A stretch of DNA of 64,000 bases from Actinopolymorpha cephalotaxi (GCF_013408535.1 NZ_JACBZA010000001.1:6346850-6410849), one strand, 5' to 3'. Counted from the first letter of the stretch, positions 16,699 through 25,984 are shown. The notes: generated by a model from the sequence alone, not told the origin. A program made the numbers and translations.

Positions 16699-17292
16699 AT
16701 GGTCCCTCCACCGCCCGCGGGTGACCGCGCCCGAAAGCCTGCCCGGAAGGCCGCTCAGCCTGCCCCCAGCTCGGTGCAGCAGCGTCCGGATCCCACCGAG
16801 GTGAGCCACTGGCGGCCGCTGTACGCGCTGCTGGCCGCGATGGACGACGAGATCGCCGCGCTCTACACCGAGCGCGGCGTGACCGGGATCCGGCCGCGGT
16901 TCACCAGACCACTGATCCGGCTCGGCCGTGAGGGCCCGATGACGATCCGGGCGCTCGCCGACGCGCTCGACCGCACCCACTCCGCGATGAGCCAGACGGT
17001 GGCGGTGCTGCGCCGGGAAGGGTTCGTCCGCAGTACGCCGGGCGCCGACGCGCGCACCCGCGAGGTGGCGGTGACGGCGCGCGCCCGTGAGGTGCTGCCG
17101 TTCCTGGAGGCGGAGTGGCGGGCCACCGAGCAGGCGGTCGCCGACCTCGAGGCCGAGATTCCGTACCCGCTGAGCCAGGTGGTCCACGACCTGGAGGCCG
17201 CGCTGGCCCGGCGGCCGTTCAAGGACCGGATCGCCGCGCACCTGGACACCGCGGCCCTGGGCGAGGGCGCCGACGAGGACGGCGCGCGGTGA
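16699..17292 (+). CDS. MarR family transcriptional regulator
   Basis: A 197-residue protein with a 35-residue Pro/Ala/Arg-rich leader and then the winged helix of MarR proteins: PMTIRALADALDRTHSAMSQTVAVLRREGFVRSTPGADARTREVAVT (helix-turn-helix and wing, residues 76-122). It should repress the efflux-type MFS gene that follows, whose GTG start overlaps its stop (GTGA), giving coupled translation. An inverted repeat across its own -10 supports autorepression. The inducer is unknown, likely a small lipophilic or aromatic compound by family habit. Confidence 0.85.
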   Translation: MVPPPPAGDRARKPARKAAQPAPSSVQQRPDPTEVSHWRPLYALLAAMDDEIAALYTERGVTGIRPRFTRPLIRLGREGPMTIRALADALDRTHSAMSQTVAVLRREGFVRSTPGADARTREVAVTARAREVLPFLEAEWRATEQAVADLEAEIPYPLSQVVHDLEAALARRPFKDRIAAHLDTAALGEGADEDGAR

Positions 17293-18578
17293 GCTTCCTC
17301 GACGGGTTCCTCGACACCCGGCCGCTGCGGTCCAGCCCGGCGTTCCGGCGACTGTGGGTGGGCACCACCCTGTCCGGGCTGGGTGGGCAGCTGACCATGG
17401 TGGCGGTGCTCTACCAGGTGTGGGAGCTGACCGGCAGCCCGGCGGCGGTCGGGGCGCTCGGCCTCGTCCGGGCGGTGCCGATGGTGGTGTTCGGGCTGGT
17501 CGGCGGGTCGCTGGCGGACGCGGTCGACCGCCGTCGCCTCGTGCTGCTCACGACCGTCGGGCAGTTGGGCGTCGCGGTGATGCTGGCGGTGCAGGCCTTC
17601 ACCGAGTTGCGTTCGTACGCCGTCCTGCTGGTCCTCGTGGCGGTACAGAGCGTGGGCGGCGCGCTGGGTGCGCCGGCGCGGCGTACGTTCGTGCCGCGGC
17701 TGCTGCCCGCCGAACAGGTGACCGCCGGGGTGGCGTTGTCCCATGTCAGCTTCCAGTTCGCCATGCTCGGCGGCCCGGCGCTGGGTGGCCTGGTCATCGC
17801 GCACGCCGGAATCGGGGTCTGCTACCTGGTGGACTCGATCACCTTCCTCGCCGCGCTGTACGGCGTGCGCGGGCTCCCGGCGATGCGGCCGGTGGGCCTG
17901 CCCGCTCGCCCGGGCATCCGTACGGTCTGGGAGGGCTGGCGGTTCATCGCGACCAGACCGGCGTTGGGTGGTGCGTTCCTCACCGACGTCTTCGCCACCG
18001 TGCTGGCCATGCCGATCGCGTTGTTCCCGGTGGTGAACGCCGAGCGGTTCGGGGGCCGCCCGGAGACGCTGGGGCTGTTCTTCACCGCGATCGCGGTGGG
18101 CGGTGTGGTTGCGGGTGCGGTGTCCGGGCGGGTCGCGCGGTCGGGCCGGCCCGGTGTGGTGATGCTGGTGACCGCGGGGGTGTGGGGCGTGGGCCTGGCG
18201 GGATTCGGGCTTGCGCCGTACCTCTGGCTCGCACTCGGCTGCCTGGCGGTGGCCGGCGCGGCGGACACCTTCTCGGTGATCTCGCGCGGATCGATCGTCC
18301 AGCTGGCGACGCCGGACTCCCATCGCGGGCGGGTCAGCGCCGTCGAGCTCATCGTCGGCGCCTCTGGGCCCGACGTCGGCAACTTCCGGGCCGGCCTCGT
18401 GGGCGACGTGACCTCGGCGACCTTCGCCCTCGTGGCCGGCGGGGTGATGTGTGTGGCCGGTGTGGCCGGGGTCGCCGCCACCAACCGGAGCCTGCGGAGG
18501 TTCTCCCCGACGGCCGACGTGGCCGGGGAGCCTGAAGAGTCCGGCGAGCCCGGGGAGGGGTTGCGCACGGCGGTGTGA
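17289..18578 (+). CDS. MFS transporter (EntS/macrolide-efflux type)
   Basis: A 429-residue membrane protein with about twelve hydrophobic segments. The FRRLWVGTTLSGLGGQLTMVAVLYQVWELTGSPAAVG start and the loop LADAVDRRRLV (motif A) place it in the EntS/MFS_3 branch, used for siderophore or drug export. It is translationally coupled to the MarR gene upstream, so it is most likely the pump under that repressor. The GTG start at 17289 overlaps the MarR stop and gives the expected short N-terminus. The cargo is unknown. Confidence 0.86.
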   Translation: MSFLDGFLDTRPLRSSPAFRRLWVGTTLSGLGGQLTMVAVLYQVWELTGSPAAVGALGLVRAVPMVVFGLVGGSLADAVDRRRLVLLTTVGQLGVAVMLAVQAFTELRSYAVLLVLVAVQSVGGALGAPARRTFVPRLLPAEQVTAGVALSHVSFQFAMLGGPALGGLVIAHAGIGVCYLVDSITFLAALYGVRGLPAMRPVGLPARPGIRTVWEGWRFIATRPALGGAFLTDVFATVLAMPIALFPVVNAERFGGRPETLGLFFTAIAVGGVVAGAVSGRVARSGRPGVVMLVTAGVWGVGLAGFGLAPYLWLALGCLAVAGAADTFSVISRGSIVQLATPDSHRGRVSAVELIVGASGPDVGNFRAGLVGDVTSATFALVAGGVMCVAGVAGVAATNRSLRRFSPTADVAGEPEESGEPGEGLRTAV

Positions 18579-18660
18579 CTCCGCCATGCTGCTCCGAAAC
18601 TACTTCGATCTCGAACTTGTTCGACGGACTGGTCCGTGGTCGTGGCGAACGGAGTCCCGC

Positions 18661-19641
18661 ATGGCAAGGCGATTCCCGCGGTGGGCGACGGCTTCTCTGG
18701 TCGCGTTGACGGTGGGCCTCGGCGCGGCGCCGCCGGCCCAGGCGGCCACCCGGCACGGTCCGCCGCGGCTGCCGGACACCTACGTCGTGTCCGAGGAGCC
18801 CGGCGTGGTGCCGGAGGGCGTCGCGGTGCACCGCGACGGCCGTATGTACGTGTCGTCGGACGCCACCGGCGGGCTGTTCGCGGGCGACGTGCGGATGCCG
18901 GCGATGCATCCGTTCGCCGTCGGCACGGTCGACCGGCCGAGTTCGCGCGGCGTGCACACCGAGAGGTCGGGGCGGGTGTGGTCGGTCGGCGCCGGCACGC
19001 TGACCGTCCACTCGCGCAATGGCCGGCTGCTGGCCACCCGCGGCGCGCCTGACGGACCGCTCGGGGCGGCCGACCTGAACGACCTCGCCCTCACGCGGGA
19101 CGCGGTGTACGTCACCGACTGGGCCAACCCGATCGTCTACCGCGCAGCCATCCGGCACGGTCGGCCCGGACCGCTGCAACCCTGGGTTGACATCCGTTCG
19201 GCGTTCCCGCAGTTCCCCGCGCAGTACTGGCTGCTGAACGGCATCGTGGCCGACGCGGCCGGTGACACGGTGCTGGTCGCCTCGAACGGCACCGAGGCGG
19301 TCTGGCGGATCGACGTCGCCACCCGCGCCGTCGAGCAGGTCGACCTCGGCGGGCACAGCTTCGGCGCCGACGGCATGGTGCTGGCCGGCCGACGGTTGTA
19401 CGCGGTGCTCAACTACGGCGCGCCGAACGGCGTCTACGTCGCCGACCTCGATCCCGAGCTGCGGTCGGGAACCGTCACCCACCAGATCCTCACCGACGCG
19501 GACGGACAGGCGTTCGACCTGCCCACCACCCTCGCCCGCTACCGGTGCCGGCTGTACGTGGTGAACAGCCAGGGCGACCACCGGCCCGGGCAGCCGCCGT
19601 ACACGGTGAGCGCCGTGGCCGACCCCGCGTGCGGTGAGTGA
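18661..19641 (+). CDS. Secreted SMP-30/gluconolactonase-like beta-propeller protein
   Basis: A 326-residue protein with a Sec signal (MARRFPRWATASLVALTVGLGAA...AQA). The rest has the repeating pattern of a six-bladed propeller: VVPEGVAVHRDGRMYVSS, DLNDLALTRDAVYVTDW, WLLNGIVADAAGDTVLVASN and FGADGMVLAGRRLYAV. The Asn/Asp positions at the blade entries match metal ligands of SMP-30-like lactonases. It may hydrolyse a lactone or only bind ligands. GGAG lies 7 nt before the ATG at 18661. An earlier in-frame ATG at 18586 would bury the signal. The final 8 nt overlap the next MarR gene. Confidence 0.78.
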   Translation: MARRFPRWATASLVALTVGLGAAPPAQAATRHGPPRLPDTYVVSEEPGVVPEGVAVHRDGRMYVSSDATGGLFAGDVRMPAMHPFAVGTVDRPSSRGVHTERSGRVWSVGAGTLTVHSRNGRLLATRGAPDGPLGAADLNDLALTRDAVYVTDWANPIVYRAAIRHGRPGPLQPWVDIRSAFPQFPAQYWLLNGIVADAAGDTVLVASNGTEAVWRIDVATRAVEQVDLGGHSFGADGMVLAGRRLYAVLNYGAPNGVYVADLDPELRSGTVTHQILTDADGQAFDLPTTLARYRCRLYVVNSQGDHRPGQPPYTVSAVADPACGE

Positions 19642-20104
19642 GCGCCGGCCCGGACGGCCTCGCGTACTGGACCAGCGCGGCGGCAACGTCGTCCTCGACC
19701 TGTTCGTCCTCCAGCAACATCTCGGTGGTCTGCTGACGGCCGCGCTGGAGCCGACCGGCGTCACCCCCGCGCAATACGCGGTCTACGGCCAGCTCGGGCA
19801 ACGCGAGCAGACCCCGAGTGAGCTCGGCCGGACGCTCGGGCTGCCGTTGCCCACGCTGTCCGGTTATCTCGCGGCGATGGAACGGCGCGGCGACATCGCC
19901 CGCACCCGCAGCGACCGCGACGGGCGTTCCCATGTGGTTGCGCTGACCGACGACGGCCGGGCGCGGCTGGAGGAGTGCCGGCCGAGGATGCGGCGGGTGG
20001 TGGCCGCGCTGACCGCCGAGCTCGGCGGCCGGGACGAGGCCGAGGGAGTGCGGGACGTGCTCGCCGGCCTGGATGACGCGGTCCGAGCAGTCGCCACGTC
20101 CTGA
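19634..20104 (+). CDS. MarR family transcriptional regulator
   Basis: A 156-residue winged-helix protein: VTPAQYAVYGQLGQREQTPSELGRTLGLPLPTLSGYLAAMERRGDIARTRSDRDGRSHVVALTDDGR covers the recognition helix and wing. The GTG start at 19634 lies inside the last codons of the propeller gene (8-nt overlap), so the two are read from one message. That suggests it controls the propeller gene or responds to the product made by it. The gene ends 28 nt from a convergent VOC gene. Confidence 0.84.
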   Translation: MSERRPGRPRVLDQRGGNVVLDLFVLQQHLGGLLTAALEPTGVTPAQYAVYGQLGQREQTPSELGRTLGLPLPTLSGYLAAMERRGDIARTRSDRDGRSHVVALTDDGRARLEECRPRMRRVVAALTAELGGRDEAEGVRDVLAGLDDAVRAVATS

Positions 20105-20131
20105 GCGGCACAAGCTGCGCTGAGCTGCGTT

Positions 20132-20587
20132 CTAGAAGACGTCGAACTCGTTGCCTTCGGGGTCCTGCAGTTGAACGGCGTAGTGCCCCATGTCCGGCGC
20201 GTCGTTGATCCGCGCCACGCTCGCGCCGGCCTCGACCAGTCGCTCCACCTTGGCGGTGACCCGCTGCCTGCGGACCGCCAACGGAACGTCGCGCCCACCG
20301 CCGACCTTCAGGTCGAGGTGGATGCGGTTCTTGGTGGCTTTGGGCTCGGGCACCTTCTGGAACCACATCCGGGGTCCGTGCCCCGCGGGATCGACGATCG
20401 ACTCCGGGGTGTCACCCGCTCCCGGCGGCAGCTCCTCCTCGGGCACGCCCATGGCTGCCCAGTACTCCCGCCAGGTGGCGTGGCTGCCCGGCGGCGGCTC
20501 GGGTATGTATCCCAGCGCCTCGCTCCAGAACGCCACCATCCGGCGCGGGTCGGCACAGTCGATCGTCAGTAGCAACGCCATCTCCAT
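20132..20587 (-). CDS. VOC/glyoxalase superfamily protein
   Basis: A 151-residue protein with the paired beta-alpha-beta-beta-beta modules of the vicinal-oxygen-chelate fold: LLLTIDCADPRRMVAFWSEALGY at the start and GHYAVQLQDPEGNEFDVF at the end. The RIHLDLKVGG stretch is typical of the actinobacterial glyoxalase-like subgroup. Members include lyases, dioxygenases and antibiotic-binding proteins; metal ligands cannot be fixed from sequence alone, so no reaction is assigned. The window has four similar VOC genes (also near 23.2, 48.2 and 60.1 kb), which are distinct subtypes rather than recent copies. Confidence 0.82.
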   Translation of the reverse strand: MEMALLLTIDCADPRRMVAFWSEALGYIPEPPPGSHATWREYWAAMGVPEEELPPGAGDTPESIVDPAGHGPRMWFQKVPEPKATKNRIHLDLKVGGGRDVPLAVRRQRVTAKVERLVEAGASVARINDAPDMGHYAVQLQDPEGNEFDVF

Positions 20588-20636
20588 GGCCGGAGCATGC
20601 CAGGCACCTCCGACATGCCTGCTTCCGCGACCGGAC

Positions 20637-21299
20637 CTACCTCAGGACGCTGGTGACGCCGCCCCACAGGTGGGCGCGGAACGTCTCGTCCTCGTACGCC
20701 ACCGGCGCGTGCCCGAGCGAGGTGTACCACGCCTTCGCCCGGCCGACCTGCGTACGCCAGCAGATCGGGTGGTCGGGACCCATCCCGGAGGAGCCGACGT
20801 CGTAGTCGTCCTCGTTCACGGTCGCCAGCACCTCGACGGTCCCCCGCGGGTTGGTGTCGAACGCGTACCACTCGTCGTGCCACGACCACGGCGTGGGCAA
20901 CGGCTTGGTGGCGGGGTCGTCGGTGCGCTCGGCCTGGATGCGCGCGGTCTGCAGCTCGCGTGGGTGGGAGGTGAAACGCGCGCCTACCAGCCGGTCGTAC
21001 AGGGGCCAGTCCTGTTCGGCCGCGGAGGCCAGGTGAACCCCGGCGTATCCGCCGCCCTCCGCGGTGAACTCCTCGTACGCCTGCCGCTGGTCGGCGTCCA
21101 GCAGGCCGGTCCCGGAGCTCTGCAGCCACACCACCGCGGCGTACCTCCTCAGGTTGGCGGAGGTGAACGCGTCACCGGACTCGGTGTGGTCGAGGTCGAC
21201 CGACGCCTCCGCGGCCAGGTCGCGCAGCGCGGCGACCCCTTCCTCGATGGACTCGTGCCGGTAGCCGGTCGTACGCGAGAACACCAACAGCCTGGTCAT
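20637..21299 (-). CDS. ThuA domain protein (trehalose-utilisation type)
   Basis: A 220-residue protein with the ThuA class-I-amidotransferase-like fold: LLVFSRTTGYRHESIEEG, GGYAGVHLASAAE, and WHDEWYAFDTNPR; GRAKAWYTSLGHAP is the signature near the end. ThuA of rhizobia is needed for trehalose and related disaccharide use, through 3-keto-sugar chemistry with ThuB, a Gfo/Idh/MocA enzyme. Three Gfo/Idh/MocA genes are present in this window but none is adjacent. The upstream HAD gene is divergent, 102 nt away. The family is clear; the actual substrate is unknown. Confidence 0.85.
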   Translation of the reverse strand: MTRLLVFSRTTGYRHESIEEGVAALRDLAAEASVDLDHTESGDAFTSANLRRYAAVVWLQSSGTGLLDADQRQAYEEFTAEGGGYAGVHLASAAEQDWPLYDRLVGARFTSHPRELQTARIQAERTDDPATKPLPTPWSWHDEWYAFDTNPRGTVEVLATVNEDDYDVGSSGMGPDHPICWRTQVGRAKAWYTSLGHAPVAYEDETFRAHLWGGVTSVLR

Positions 21300-21401
21300 G
21301 TCCGCGACCCTACGGTCTGCGCAGCCTCACCCGGCTCGTCGGCGTCACACTTCGGAACCTCGGTGGCCGGGTTGGCCAGAGCGATGCCTAGGGTCGAGGT
21401 C

Positions 21402-22100
21402 ATGGCAGAGCTGGAGATCGACGCCCTGGTGTTCGACGTACTCGGCACGCTCGTGGACGAGCCCGCGGGTCTTCGCGCCGGCATCCGTGAGCTCGCCCCG
21501 TCCCTGGAGGACTCCGGGGTCGAGCAGCTCCTGTCGCTGTGGCAGCAGCACATCGAGCGCGAGCAGCGGCGCGTGCTCGACGGCGACCGGGAGTACGTCA
21601 CCACCGAGGTCCTCGACGACGAGGCCGCCCGGCTGGTCGCCGACGCCGCCGGCGGTGCCGACGACCCGGCCGCGGTGGCAAGGCTGGCCCGGTCGGGACG
21701 CCGGCTTCCGCCGTGGCCCGACACCGTGGCCGGGCTCTCCGCGCTCGCCGAACGGTTTCCGCTGATCGGGCTGTCCAACGCCAGCCGTACGGCGTTGCTG
21801 GAGCTCGACGCCCACGCGGGACTGAGGTGGCACCAGGCGCTGTCCGCCGAGGACGCCCGCACCTACAAGCCGGACCCGGCGGTCTACCAGCTGGCGGTCA
21901 CCGTCTCCGGGCGGCCGCCGGAGCGGCTGCTGATGGTCGCCGCGCACGCCTGGGACCTACGCGGTGCGCAGCAACTCGGCCTGCGCACCGCCTACGTCGC
22001 CCGGCCCGTCGGTGACCCGCCCGCGCCGTCGGACGAGTTCGACCTGCACGCCGACGGCCTGGCCGACCTGGCACGACAGCTCGACCGGTGTCTGGGCTAG
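21402..22100 (+). CDS. HAD superfamily hydrolase, haloacid-dehalogenase type II-like
   Basis: A 232-residue protein. DALVFDVLGTL (Asp12 as nucleophile) is motif I; FPLIGLSNASR holds motif II Ser/Asn; TYKPDPAVYQLA carries the motif III Lys; MVAAHAWDLRGAQQLGLRTAYVARP is motif IV. The DVLGT spacing and the HAWDLRGA ending fit type II haloacid dehalogenases, which use an aspartate ester to cleave 2-haloacids, though many relatives are phosphatases. An earlier in-frame ATG at 21384 is possible; 21402 follows GGGTCGAGG. Confidence 0.83.
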   Translation: MAELEIDALVFDVLGTLVDEPAGLRAGIRELAPSLEDSGVEQLLSLWQQHIEREQRRVLDGDREYVTTEVLDDEAARLVADAAGGADDPAAVARLARSGRRLPPWPDTVAGLSALAERFPLIGLSNASRTALLELDAHAGLRWHQALSAEDARTYKPDPAVYQLAVTVSGRPPERLLMVAAHAWDLRGAQQLGLRTAYVARPVGDPPAPSDEFDLHADGLADLARQLDRCLG

Positions 22101-22129
22101 CGCATCAGGCCGCGTCCCGAGGGGTTGTC

Positions 22130-22936
22130 CTAGGCGAAGCCGCCGTTGCTCAGCAGGAGCTGGCCGTTGATCCACTGGCCGCGCGGCGAACACAGGAAGT
22201 CGACGAGGTTCGCGGTGTCCTGCGGCGTGCCGAGGCGGCCGAGCGGCGTCTGCCGGATGCCGCTCACCCGGATCTCGTCGCTCATCCAGCCGGTGTCCAC
22301 CGGGCCGGGATTGACGACGTTGGCGCTGACGCCGAGGTGGGCGAACTCGTGGGCGGCGGCGAGCGTGATCCGGTCGAGCGCTCCCTTGCTCGCGCCGTAG
22401 GGCAGGTTGCCGACGGTGTGGTCGCTGGTCAGGCTGACGATCCGGCCGGTGCCGTGCTCGCCGGTGAAGCGCCGGCCGTACTCGCGGATCAGCAGCCAGG
22501 TGGCGCGCGCGTTGACCGCGAAGTGCCGGTCGAAGCTCTCGACGGTGGTGTCGAGCAACCCGGAGTCGACGGACTCGCAGTGGCACATCACCAGGGCGGT
22601 GACGCCGCCGAGCCGGCGTTCGGCCTCGTCGAACACCGCCGTCGGAGCCTCCGGATCGGACAGGTCCGCCTCGATGGCAGCCGTGGCCGCGCCGCGCCCC
22701 GCGAGATCGTCGGTGATCGCCTGCGTCGCGCCGGTCTCGACGCCCCAGGACATGCGCTGGTCGTAGGGGGTCCAGTACGTGAACGCGATGTCCCAGCCCG
22801 AGTCGGCGAGCCGGCGGGCGATGCCCGCGCCGATGCCGACGGTCCGGCCGACCCCGGTGACCAGAGCCAGCGGCCGGTTCACCCCGGGACCGTCGGGTTC
22901 GGTGGACGCGTGGGTCGTTCGTTCGCTGTGGCTCAT
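22130..22936 (-). CDS. SDR family oxidoreductase
   Basis: A 268-residue short-chain dehydrogenase. ALVTGVGRTVGIGAGIARRLADSGWDIAFTYW is the cofactor-binding start (near residues 24-55), IEADLSDPEA marks the adenine site, and YGASK (near residue 176) is the catalytic Tyr-x-x-x-Lys with Ser in SLTSDH just before. The ending GQWINGQLLLSNGGFA is typical of 3-oxoacyl-reductase-like members. The substrate is unknown. The ATG at 22936 is chosen because the frame upstream lacks coding character. It is convergent with the HAD gene. Confidence 0.85.
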   Translation of the reverse strand: MSHSERTTHASTEPDGPGVNRPLALVTGVGRTVGIGAGIARRLADSGWDIAFTYWTPYDQRMSWGVETGATQAITDDLAGRGAATAAIEADLSDPEAPTAVFDEAERRLGGVTALVMCHCESVDSGLLDTTVESFDRHFAVNARATWLLIREYGRRFTGEHGTGRIVSLTSDHTVGNLPYGASKGALDRITLAAAHEFAHLGVSANVVNPGPVDTGWMSDEIRVSGIRQTPLGRLGTPQDTANLVDFLCSPRGQWINGQLLLSNGGFA

Positions 22937-23031
22937 CCCGCAGGATTGTGGTGGACCGGCCGACGACAGGGCAACCGCGTTTCGCCGGTGAGGTCCGGCA
23001 GCCGCCGGGGTGTGGGTGACGTACCGCTGGA

Positions 23032-23439
23032 TCAGCTCCCGGCGATGTTGACCATCCACGGGGTGCCGAACCGGTCGATGCACATGCCGAACTCGTCGCC
23101 CCACATCTGCTTCTCCAGCGGGACGGCCACCTGACCTCCGTCGGACAGCTGCTTCCAGCAGGCGCGCAGGGTGTCGGCGTCGTCTCCGCTCAGGCTCACC
23201 GTCATGTTGTTGCCCGGCCGGTACTCCTCACCCGGCGGGTTGTCCGCGCCCATGAGGGTGAAGCCGTCGTCCGTCTCCAGCATGGCGTGCATGATCTTGT
23301 CCGAGCCCGGCATGTCCGGCGTACCGAACTCGCCGAACGTGCTCATGGCGAGATTGCCACCGAAGACGCGCTGGTAGAACTCCATCGCTTCCCGGGCGTT
23401 GCCGGGGAAACTGACGTAGGGGTTGAGTCGAGAGGCCAT
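23032..23439 (-). CDS. VOC family protein, PhnB-like
   Basis: A 135-residue protein of the PhnB/YjdN-like VOC branch: LNPYVSFPGNAREAMEFYQRVFGGNLAMSTFGEFG, then MHAMLETDDGFTLMGADNPPG and WGDEFGMCIDRFGTPWMVNIAGS. The branch is related to 3-demethylubiquinone methyltransferase-like proteins, but members are single-domain and mostly unassigned. The ATG at 23439 has a textbook AAGGAGG upstream; the alternative ATG at 23469 does not. Confidence 0.85.
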   Translation of the reverse strand: MASRLNPYVSFPGNAREAMEFYQRVFGGNLAMSTFGEFGTPDMPGSDKIMHAMLETDDGFTLMGADNPPGEEYRPGNNMTVSLSGDDADTLRACWKQLSDGGQVAVPLEKQMWGDEFGMCIDRFGTPWMVNIAGS

Positions 23440-23593
23440 GGGATCCTCCTTGATTCCGGCCTTCTTCACGGCATGCGCCCAGCTCTGCGGGACGGCGTTC
23501 GCAGACTAGCGGCCACCACCCCCAACGACGGTGAACCCGCGAAGGCGTCGCGCGGGCCGTCACCCAGCGGCGCGGTTCACCCAGCGGCGCGGT

Positions 23594-25891
23594 TCACCCG
23601 GCGGCGCGGTCCAGCCTGCTCACGAGGTCGGCGAGGGTGGCGTGGTCGAGCCCGAGACCGGGGAAGGACGCCAGCGTGCTCATCGGCATCGTGCCCACCA
23701 CCCGGACGAGCCCCGGGTCGAGCAGGATCGGCAGGTCGAGGCCCTGCAGGAGCTCGGACCCCTGCGGGTCGGCCAGCCACTCGGCGAGGGTGGAGTCGCC
23801 GGCCAGCGGCAGTGCGAGTGACGGGGCGTCCAGCCGGATCGTGGCGGCCGCGCGCAGGTCGCGCGAGGACGTGCCGACCGCGATCTCGAAGTCGCCCGCC
23901 TCGACCACCCAGTCGTGGTGCCGAATCGACCAGTACGCGAAGGCCCGCCGGTCCAGCGTCACCGTGGCCGTGCGGCTCTCGCCGGGCTCCAGCGCGACCT
24001 TGGCGAAGCCCTTCAGCTCCTGCACCGGCCGGGCGACCGAGCACTCGGTGTCGCGTACGTAGACCTGGACGACCTCCGCGCCGGTGAGTGGCCCGGTGTT
24101 CGTCACGGTCACCGACACCTCGACCGCCAGGTCGTCACCGGCCACCGAGCCGGCGGTGCGCACGGTCAGGTCGCCGAGGTCGAACGTGGTGTACGACAGC
24201 CCGTGCCCGAACGGGTAGCTGACCTCCTGCGAGGCCCGGTCGTGCGCGCGGTAGCCGACGAACACGCCCTCGCCGTAGCGCACGACGCCGCTGTCGCCGG
24301 GGAAGTTGAGGTACGACGAGTTGTCCTCCAGGCGTACGGGAATCGTCTCGGCCAGCTTCCCGGACGGGTTGGCCCGGCCGGTGAGCAGATCGGCGACGGC
24401 GCCACCCGCGGCCTGCCCGGACAGCCAGCTCTCCAGGATCGCGTCGGCTTCGCCGTCCCAGGTGGAGGTGCGGACCGCGGACCCGTTGGACAGCACCACG
24501 ATCAGCGGCTGGTCGGTCGCCTCCCGCAGCGCTGCCAGCAGCGCCAGTTGGCCGGCCGGCAGGTCCAGGTGCGTACGGTCGAAGCCCTCGGACTCCTCCG
24601 CGGCCGGCAGGCCGAGGAACACCACCACCCGGGCGGCGGTGCGGGCGACCCGCACGGCCTCCGCCCGCAGCCGCTCCTCCCCGGCAGCGTCACCCGCCAG
24701 GTCGTAGCCCGCGGCGAAGACGACCTCGGCGTCCGGCCCGAGCCGGTCGCGCAACTCCTCCACCGGCACGTCCACCCGGGTCGGGTTGACCTCGGAGCTG
24801 CCCCCGCCCTGGAAGCGTGGCGTGCGGGCGAGCTCGCCGACGACCGCGACCGTGGCCCCCGATTCCGTACGCAACGGCAGCGCTCCGCGTTCGTTCTTCA
24901 GCAGGACCGCGGACTCCAGCGCGGCGAGCTGGGCCACCCGGTGGTGTTCGTTCTCGTCGAAGGTGACCGGCTCGCCGTTCGCGTACCCCGCGGACGTCGA
25001 CCGGTCCACCAGGGTCAGCACCCGGGCCACCGCGCCGTCGAGTACGGACTCCGCCAGCCGTCCGTCGCGTACCGCGGCGACCACGGAGGCCGGGCTGAGC
25101 TCGAGGTTCGGCGGCATCTCCAGATCCAGCCCGGCCGCCAGCGCGCGAACCCGGTCGCGCACCGCGCCCCAGTCGGAGACGACCAGCCCGGTGAACCCCC
25201 ACTCCTCCCGCAGCACCGTGGTCAGCAGCCAGTGGTGCTCGGAGGCGTAGGTCCCGTTGACCTTGTTGTACGCACACATCACCGTCCACGGCTGCTCGGT
25301 GCGCACGATGTGCTCGAAGGCCGGCAGGTAGATCTCGCGCAGCGTGCGCTCGTCCACCTCGGCGCTCACCCGGAGCCGGTCGTCCTCCTGGTTGTTGGCG
25401 GCGAAGTGCTTGACCGACGTGCCGACGCCCTGGCTCTGCACGCCGCGGACGAGGGCCGCGCCGAGCCGCCCGGCGAGGAAGGGGTCCTCGGAGTAGTACT
25501 CGAAGTTGCGCCCGCACAACGGGGACCGTTTGATGTTGACGCCGGGGCCGAGGACGACGGACACGCCCCACCGGCGCGCCTCGGTGCCGAGCGCCCGGCC
25601 GACGGTCTCGATCAGCGTGGTGTTCCAGGAACTGGCGATGCCTGCCGCCGGCGGGAAGCAGGTCGCCGGGACGCTGCCGGTCAGGCCGACGTGGTCGGCT
25701 TCCGACAGTTGGGTACGCAGGCCGTGCGGGCCGTCGGAGACCATGATCGCCGGGATCCCGAGGCGTTCCACCGGCGTGGTGTGCCAGAAGTCCGAACCGC
25801 TGACCAGGGCGGCCTTCTCCTCCAGGGTGAGCTCGCCGACCGCGGGCGGCGCGCCCGGCGCGGGCGGGAGGGAACCGTACGACTCGGACAT
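23594..25891 (-). CDS. Glycoside hydrolase family 3 beta-glucosidase
   Basis: A 765-residue enzyme without signal peptide, hence cytoplasmic. Domain order is a GH3 TIM barrel (residues 20-300), alpha/beta sandwich (330-540) and fibronectin-III-like C-terminal domain (580-660). GLVVSDWGAV holds the catalytic nucleophile Asp240; KHFAANNQE (161-169) binds substrate. An extra tail of about 90 residues follows the usual end. It should cleave beta-linked glucose, or a related sugar such as xylose, from oligosaccharides. No sugar-uptake genes are adjacent. Its nearest upstream neighbour is an unrelated LLM oxidoreductase on the same strand, 93 nt away. Confidence 0.92.
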   Translation of the reverse strand: MSESYGSLPPAPGAPPAVGELTLEEKAALVSGSDFWHTTPVERLGIPAIMVSDGPHGLRTQLSEADHVGLTGSVPATCFPPAAGIASSWNTTLIETVGRALGTEARRWGVSVVLGPGVNIKRSPLCGRNFEYYSEDPFLAGRLGAALVRGVQSQGVGTSVKHFAANNQEDDRLRVSAEVDERTLREIYLPAFEHIVRTEQPWTVMCAYNKVNGTYASEHHWLLTTVLREEWGFTGLVVSDWGAVRDRVRALAAGLDLEMPPNLELSPASVVAAVRDGRLAESVLDGAVARVLTLVDRSTSAGYANGEPVTFDENEHHRVAQLAALESAVLLKNERGALPLRTESGATVAVVGELARTPRFQGGGSSEVNPTRVDVPVEELRDRLGPDAEVVFAAGYDLAGDAAGEERLRAEAVRVARTAARVVVFLGLPAAEESEGFDRTHLDLPAGQLALLAALREATDQPLIVVLSNGSAVRTSTWDGEADAILESWLSGQAAGGAVADLLTGRANPSGKLAETIPVRLEDNSSYLNFPGDSGVVRYGEGVFVGYRAHDRASQEVSYPFGHGLSYTTFDLGDLTVRTAGSVAGDDLAVEVSVTVTNTGPLTGAEVVQVYVRDTECSVARPVQELKGFAKVALEPGESRTATVTLDRRAFAYWSIRHHDWVVEAGDFEIAVGTSSRDLRAAATIRLDAPSLALPLAGDSTLAEWLADPQGSELLQGLDLPILLDPGLVRVVGTMPMSTLASFPGLGLDHATLADLVSRLDRAAG

Positions 25892-25984
25892 GGTGCCTCC
25901 CTGGGGGCCGTGGGCTGGGGCCGTCGTGCTGGCACTGTAACCCCGCCCACCCCCGCCGGCCCCGCGTCTCCTCGGCCGGTTGCC

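Noticed and set aside
14760-16700. A 646-residue minus-strand open frame across the DUF4185 gene
   Set aside because: It is a GC-rich antisense shadow: composition dominated by Arg/Gly/Ala/Val/His, no motif, and the plus-strand gene has a signal peptide, domain motifs and a ribosome site.
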